Position numbers and translations under genes: made by a program
Part shown: positions 60,364 through 64,000 of the stretch, piece after piece
Layout of the letters: each line of letters opens with the position of its first letter
Position numbering within the stretch: position 1 is the stretch's first letter
NCBI RefSeq assembly: GCF_003337555.1
Contig: NZ_QPJK01000002.1
Coordinates: 806,001-870,000, forward strand
Reading direction: 5' to 3'
Length of the DNA stretch: 64,000 nucleotides
From: Pseudorhodoferax soli
Lineage (GTDB): Bacteria > Pseudomonadota > Gammaproteobacteria > Burkholderiales > Burkholderiaceae_C
Notes under the pieces: model-generated
Database searches by the model: none
Told to the model about the DNA's origin: nothing
What the model saw: the letters and a program-made list of their open reading frames with translations, nothing else

Positions 60364-63300
60364 ATGAGTTTGACGACATTGGGCATCAAGGTGGATGAAC
60401 TGTTCCGCAGCCGGCTGAAAGCCGCGGCGGAGGCCGTGGGCCGCAGCCCGCACTGGTTCATCAAGCAGGCCGTTCTGAGCGCGATCGAGAAGGTCGAAGG
60501 CGGCGTCGTGCCCGGTCGGCTCGTCGGCGCGGGTGAACTGGGCACTGCCATGGACGGCCTCGCGCACCTCGAAGGTGCAACCGAAGTATTCAACCCCGCC
60601 ACGATGGTGCAACCCTTTCTCGCTTTCGCCCAGGGGGTTGCACCGCAATCGGTGCGGCGCGCCGCCATCACCGCCGCCTACCGCCGCCCGGAAGCCGAAT
60701 GCGTGCCCCTGCTGCTGGGCCAGGCCCGGCAGTCCGCCGCAGCCACTGCCAAGGCAGAGGCGCTGGCGCGCAAGCTCGTGACCGCCCTGCGCGCACGCGG
60801 CAGCGGCGGTGGTGTCGAGGGCCTGCTGCAGGAGTTTTCGCTGTCCAGCCAGGAGGGCGTGGCCCTTATGTGCATGGCCGAGGCACTGCTGCGCATCCCC
60901 GACCGCGCCACGCGGGACGCGCTGATCCGCGACAAGATCAGCCAGGGCGACTGGCATTCGCACGTGGGCCATTCGCCCTCGCTGTTCGTCAACGCCGCCA
61001 CCTGGGGGCTGCTGCTGACCGGCAAGCTGGTCGCCACCAGCAGCGAGAAGTCGCTCTCCTCGGCGCTGTCGCGGCTGATCGGCAAGGGCGGCGAGCCGCT
61101 GATCCGCAAGGGCGTGGACACCGCCATGCGCGTGATGGGCGAGCAGTTCGTCACCGGCGAATCGATCTCCTCGGCCCTGGCCAATGCCCGCAAGCACGAG
61201 GCCAAGGGCTTTCGCTACTCCTACGACATGCTGGGGGAGGCCGCCACCACGGCAGAGGATGCAGCGCGCTACCTGGGGCTGTACGAGCAGGCCATCCATG
61301 CCATCGGCCGCGCCAGCGCCGGGCGCGGCATCTACGAAGGCCCGGGCATCTCGATCAAGCTGTCGGCGCTGCACCCGCGCTATGCCCGCGCCCAGCACGA
61401 GCGCGTGGTCGCCGAGCTGCTGCCGCGCGTGCGCGCGCTGGCGCTGCTGGCGCGCCGCTACGACATCGGCATGAACATCGACGCCGAGGAGGCCGACCGG
61501 CTCGAACTCTCGCTCGACCTGCTCGAGGCGCTGTGCTTCGACCCCGCGCTGCAGGGCTGGGACGGCATCGGCTTCGTGGTGCAGGCCTACCAGAAGCGCT
61601 GCCCCTTCGTGATCGACCACCTGGTCGAGCTGGCCCAGCGCAGCAGCCGGCGCCTGATGGTGCGGCTGGTCAAGGGCGCCTACTGGGACAGCGAGATCAA
61701 GCGCGCCCAGGTCGACGGGCTGGAGGACTACCCGGTGTTCACGCGCAAGCTGCACACCGACATCTCCTACCTGGCCTGCGCACGCAAGCTGCTGGCGCAG
61801 CCGCAGGCCATCTACCCCCAGTTCGCCACGCACAACGCCTACACGCTGGCCGCCATCTACCAGATGGCAGGCGCCAACTACTACCCTGGCCAGTACGAGT
61901 TCCAGTGCCTGCACGGCATGGGCGAGCCGCTGTACGAGGAGGTCGTGGGCACCGTGGCCGACGGCAAGCTCGCGCGGCCCTGCCGCATCTACGCGCCGGT
62001 CGGCACGCACGAGACGCTGCTGGCCTACCTGGTGCGCCGCCTGCTGGAGAACGGCGCCAACACCTCGTTCGTGAACCAGATCGCCGACCCGCGCGTGCCT
62101 GTCGATGCGCTGGTCGCCGACCCGATCGACGCGGCCGAACGCGCGCAGCCGCTGGGCGCGCCGCACGAGCGCATCCCGCTGCCGCGCGACCTGTACCGCG
62201 ACGCCGACGGCGGCGGCCGCGACAACTCCGCCGGGCTGGACCTGTCCAACGAGCAACGACTGGCCTCGCTGGCCACCGCCTTGCTGGGCAGCACCGCGCG
62301 CCCGGGACCAGGTTGGCAGGCCGGCCCCACCGGCAGCGACTGGGATGCCGGCCGCGCCCAGCCCGTGCGCAACCCGGCCGACCGGCGCGACGTGGTGGGC
62401 CAGGTGGTCGAGGCCAGCGAAGCGCAGGTCGATGCCGCGCTGGCCGCCGCGGCCGACGCGGCGCCGATCTGGCAGTCCACCCCGCCGCCCGAGCGCGCGC
62501 GCTGCCTGGAGCGCGCCGCCGACGCACTGGAGGCGCAGATGCAGGCGCTGCTGGGCCTGATCGTGCGCGAGGCCGGCAAGACCCTGCCCAATGCCATTGC
62601 CGAGGTGCGCGAGGCGGTCGACTTCCTGCGCTACTACGCGGCCCAGGCCCGCACCGAGCTGGCCGCCGGCACGGAGTTGCCGCTGGGCCCGGTGCTGTGC
62701 ATCAGCCCCTGGAACTTCCCGCTGGCGATCTTCACGGGCCAGCTGGCCGCGGCATTGGCCGCCGGCAACGTGGTGCTGGCCAAGCCGGCAGAGCAGACCC
62801 CGCTGATCGCCGCCTGCGCCGTGGACATCCTGCATGCCGCGGGCGTGCCGCACGGCGCGCTGCAGCTGCTGCCCGGCGCCGGCGAGACCGTGGGCGCACG
62901 CCTGGTGTCCGACGCCCGCGTGCGCGGCGTGATGTTCACCGGCTCCACCGACGTGGCGCGGCTGATCGCCCGCCAGCTGGCCGAGCGGCTGGACGACCAG
63001 GGCCGCACCATCCCGCTGATCGCCGAGACCGGCGGCCAGAACGCCATGGTGGTCGATTCCTCCGCGCTGCCCGAGCAGGTGGTGCTGGACGTGCTGCAGT
63101 CCGCCTATGACTCGGCCGGCCAGCGCTGCTCGGCGCTGCGCCTCCTGTGCCTGCAGGAAGACGTGGCCGACCGCATGCTGGCCATGCTGCGCGGCGCGCT
63201 GCACGAGCTGGCCGTGGGCAACCCCGACCGGCTGGAGACCGACGTGGGCCCGGTCATCGACGAGGCCGCGCGCGAGGCCATCGAGAAGCACGTGGCCGCC

Positions 63301-64000
63301 ATGGCCGCAGCGGGCTGCAAGGTCGAACGGCTCCCCTTGCCACCGGCCTGCGCGGCCGGCAGCTTCGTCGCGCCCGCCTTGATCGAGATCGACAGCCCGG
63401 CGCAGCTCGAACGCGAGGTGTTCGGCCCCGTGCTGCACGTGCTGCGCTGGCGGCGCGAAGGCCTGCCCGCGCTGATCGACGCCATCAACGCAACCGGCTA
63501 CGGCCTGACCTTCGGCCTGCACACGCGCATCGACGAGACCATCGCGCAGGTGACGGCGCGCATCCACGCCGGCAACGTGTACGTGAACCGCAACGTGGTC
63601 GGCGCCGTGGTCGGCGTGCAGCCCTTCGGCGGCGAAGGCCTGTCGGGCACCGGCCCCAAGGCCGGCGGCCCGCTCTACCTGCACCGCTTGCTGAGCGCAG
63701 GGCCGCGCCCCGCGCTGCGCCTGGGCGAGCCCACCGTGCTGCCCGGCCCGACGGGCGAGCGCAACCTCTACAGCCTGGCGCCGCGCGGCACCGTGCTGTG
63801 TGTGGCGGCCACGGCGGCCGGTGCCCGGGCCCAATGGGAAGCCGTGCGCGCCACCGGCAACCGCGCGCTGTGGACCGACACGCCGGCCGCCCAGGCCCAC
63901 GTGGCGCAGCTGTCCGAGGCCGACCGCGGCCTGGCACGCGTGGCCGGCGAAGCGCAGGCCCTGGCCGGCGAAGTCCACGCCGCCCTGTTCGAAGGCGACC
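60364..64000 (+). CDS. putA: Trifunctional proline utilisation protein PutA (3' partial)
   Basis: The first 1212 codons are present; the frame continues past the window. Residues 1-47 are a ribbon-helix-helix DNA-binding domain (LGIKVDELFRSRLKAAAEAVGRSPHWFIKQA in two blocks). A proline dehydrogenase barrel follows (VKGAYWDSEIK near 440, FATHNAYTLA). The aldehyde dehydrogenase module is intact up to the window edge: AETGGQN and GQRCSALR with catalytic Cys near 922. The protein oxidises proline to glutamate at the membrane and represses its own gene when proline is absent. Five GGTTGCACC-type sites occur in and before its 5' region. Confidence 0.95.
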   Translation, partial: MSLTTLGIKVDELFRSRLKAAAEAVGRSPHWFIKQAVLSAIEKVEGGVVPGRLVGAGELGTAMDGLAHLEGATEVFNPATMVQPFLAFAQGVAPQSVRRAAITAAYRRPEAECVPLLLGQARQSAAATAKAEALARKLVTALRARGSGGGVEGLLQEFSLSSQEGVALMCMAEALLRIPDRATRDALIRDKISQGDWHSHVGHSPSLFVNAATWGLLLTGKLVATSSEKSLSSALSRLIGKGGEPLIRKGVDTAMRVMGEQFVTGESISSALANARKHEAKGFRYSYDMLGEAATTAEDAARYLGLYEQAIHAIGRASAGRGIYEGPGISIKLSALHPRYARAQHERVVAELLPRVRALALLARRYDIGMNIDAEEADRLELSLDLLEALCFDPALQGWDGIGFVVQAYQKRCPFVIDHLVELAQRSSRRLMVRLVKGAYWDSEIKRAQVDGLEDYPVFTRKLHTDISYLACARKLLAQPQAIYPQFATHNAYTLAAIYQMAGANYYPGQYEFQCLHGMGEPLYEEVVGTVADGKLARPCRIYAPVGTHETLLAYLVRRLLENGANTSFVNQIADPRVPVDALVADPIDAAERAQPLGAPHERIPLPRDLYRDADGGGRDNSAGLDLSNEQRLASLATALLGSTARPGPGWQAGPTGSDWDAGRAQPVRNPADRRDVVGQVVEASEAQVDAALAAAADAAPIWQSTPPPERARCLERAADALEAQMQALLGLIVREAGKTLPNAIAEVREAVDFLRYYAAQARTELAAGTELPLGPVLCISPWNFPLAIFTGQLAAALAAGNVVLAKPAEQTPLIAACAVDILHAAGVPHGALQLLPGAGETVGARLVSDARVRGVMFTGSTDVARLIARQLAERLDDQGRTIPLIAETGGQNAMVVDSSALPEQVVLDVLQSAYDSAGQRCSALRLLCLQEDVADRMLAMLRGALHELAVGNPDRLETDVGPVIDEAAREAIEKHVAAMAAAGCKVERLPLPPACAAGSFVAPALIEIDSPAQLEREVFGPVLHVLRWRREGLPALIDAINATGYGLTFGLHTRIDETIAQVTARIHAGNVYVNRNVVGAVVGVQPFGGEGLSGTGPKAGGPLYLHRLLSAGPRPALRLGEPTVLPGPTGERNLYSLAPRGTVLCVAATAAGARAQWEAVRATGNRALWTDTPAAQAHVAQLSEADRGLARVAGEAQALAGEVHAALFEGD
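60574..60582. promoter_or_regulatory. Intragenic PutA-type operator site 1
   Basis: GGTGCAACC, reverse complement of the upstream half-site, overlapping codons for Gly-Ala-Thr near residue 71. Identical over 9 bases to the site at 60326-60334. Confidence 0.55.
60606..60614. promoter_or_regulatory. Intragenic PutA-type operator site 2
   Basis: A second intragenic GGTGCAACC, 32 bases after site 1, read here in a different codon register (Met-Val-Gln-Pro), so protein sequence does not explain the repetition. Confidence 0.55.
60636..60644. promoter_or_regulatory. Intragenic PutA-type operator site 3
   Basis: GGTTGCACC, 30 bases after site 2 and in the opposite orientation, overlapping Gly-Val-Ala-Pro codons with unusual GTT and GCA choices. 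The three internal sites are spaced near three helical turns apart. Confidence 0.55.

Noticed and set aside
60259-63978. Minus-strand ORF of 1239 codons
   Set aside because: It is antisense to putA and composed of shadow Ala/Gly/His/Gln/Arg-rich sequence; putA motifs prove the plus strand is coding.

Overview
The window is very GC-rich (roughly 70 %) with strong G/C bias at third codon positions, tight gene packing and many ATGA stop/start overlaps. The gene families point to a free-living betaproteobacterium of the order Burkholderiales, most likely Comamonadaceae (Variovorax/Acidovorax/Hydrogenophaga-like): a Bug/TctC-type binding protein, a trifunctional PutA, a PaoABC aldehyde oxidoreductase, many GntR/LysR-controlled catabolic clusters and a giant cyclic beta-1,2-glucan synthase. 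No rRNA, tRNA, CRISPR, prophage or insertion sequence was recognised.

Layout. 1-2141: end of a LeuD-like dehydratase small subunit, a Cys-containing isocitrate-lyase-family enzyme and a GntR/UTRA regulator. 2156-3690: a UPF0175/PIN-like toxin-antitoxin pair and a 2H phosphoesterase. 3754-5060: CbpA/CbpM co-chaperone pair (minus strand). 5264-9110: paoABC. 9114-18538 (minus): binding protein and permease of an iron-type ABC transporter, a dispersed repeat, its ATPase, then a Tat-exported type-B carboxylesterase, a class III CoA-transferase, two enoyl-CoA hydratase-family enzymes and a Bug protein. This reads as an uptake, ester cleavage, CoA activation and hydration route for an unknown carboxylate or ester. 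Divergent from it are a quinone reductase, a GST and a GntR/FCD regulator (18658-21161). 21309-30061 (minus): an 8.5-kb ndvB-like gene preceded by a DUF1488 gene. 30523-35409: class II aldolase, dtd, a threonate-dehydrogenase-like enzyme, a newly noticed 58-residue Gln/Pro/Gly/Asn-rich small gene, an unknown 108-residue ORF, a cytosolic trypsin-like protease and a second quinone reductase.

35600-47250 (minus) is a ten-gene, nearly gapless operon: two paired ABC ATPases resembling GlpS/GlpT, a binding protein, two permeases, an acetamidase/formamidase, an aldehyde dehydrogenase, a gluconate-dehydrogenase-type small subunit and two GMC oxidoreductases. It looks like a complete import-and-oxidise pathway for an alcohol, polyol or amide-bearing compound. 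A palindromic 10-mer occurs both upstream of it and inside its first gene.

47427-50781 (minus): an MBL hydrolase, a beta-propeller lipoprotein with four perfect 11-bp repeats upstream, and a membrane diguanylate cyclase. 50897-59336: a LysR regulator divergent from pirin, then isochorismatase, chloroperoxidase-like hydrolase, YtcJ-like amidohydrolase, DoxX, an MFS exporter fused to a monooxygenase-like domain, and an AraC regulator. 59347-60171: DedA protein and a small exported peptide (minus). 60364-64000: 5' part of putA, with five copies of a 9-bp PutA-type operator, two upstream and three inside the coding region.
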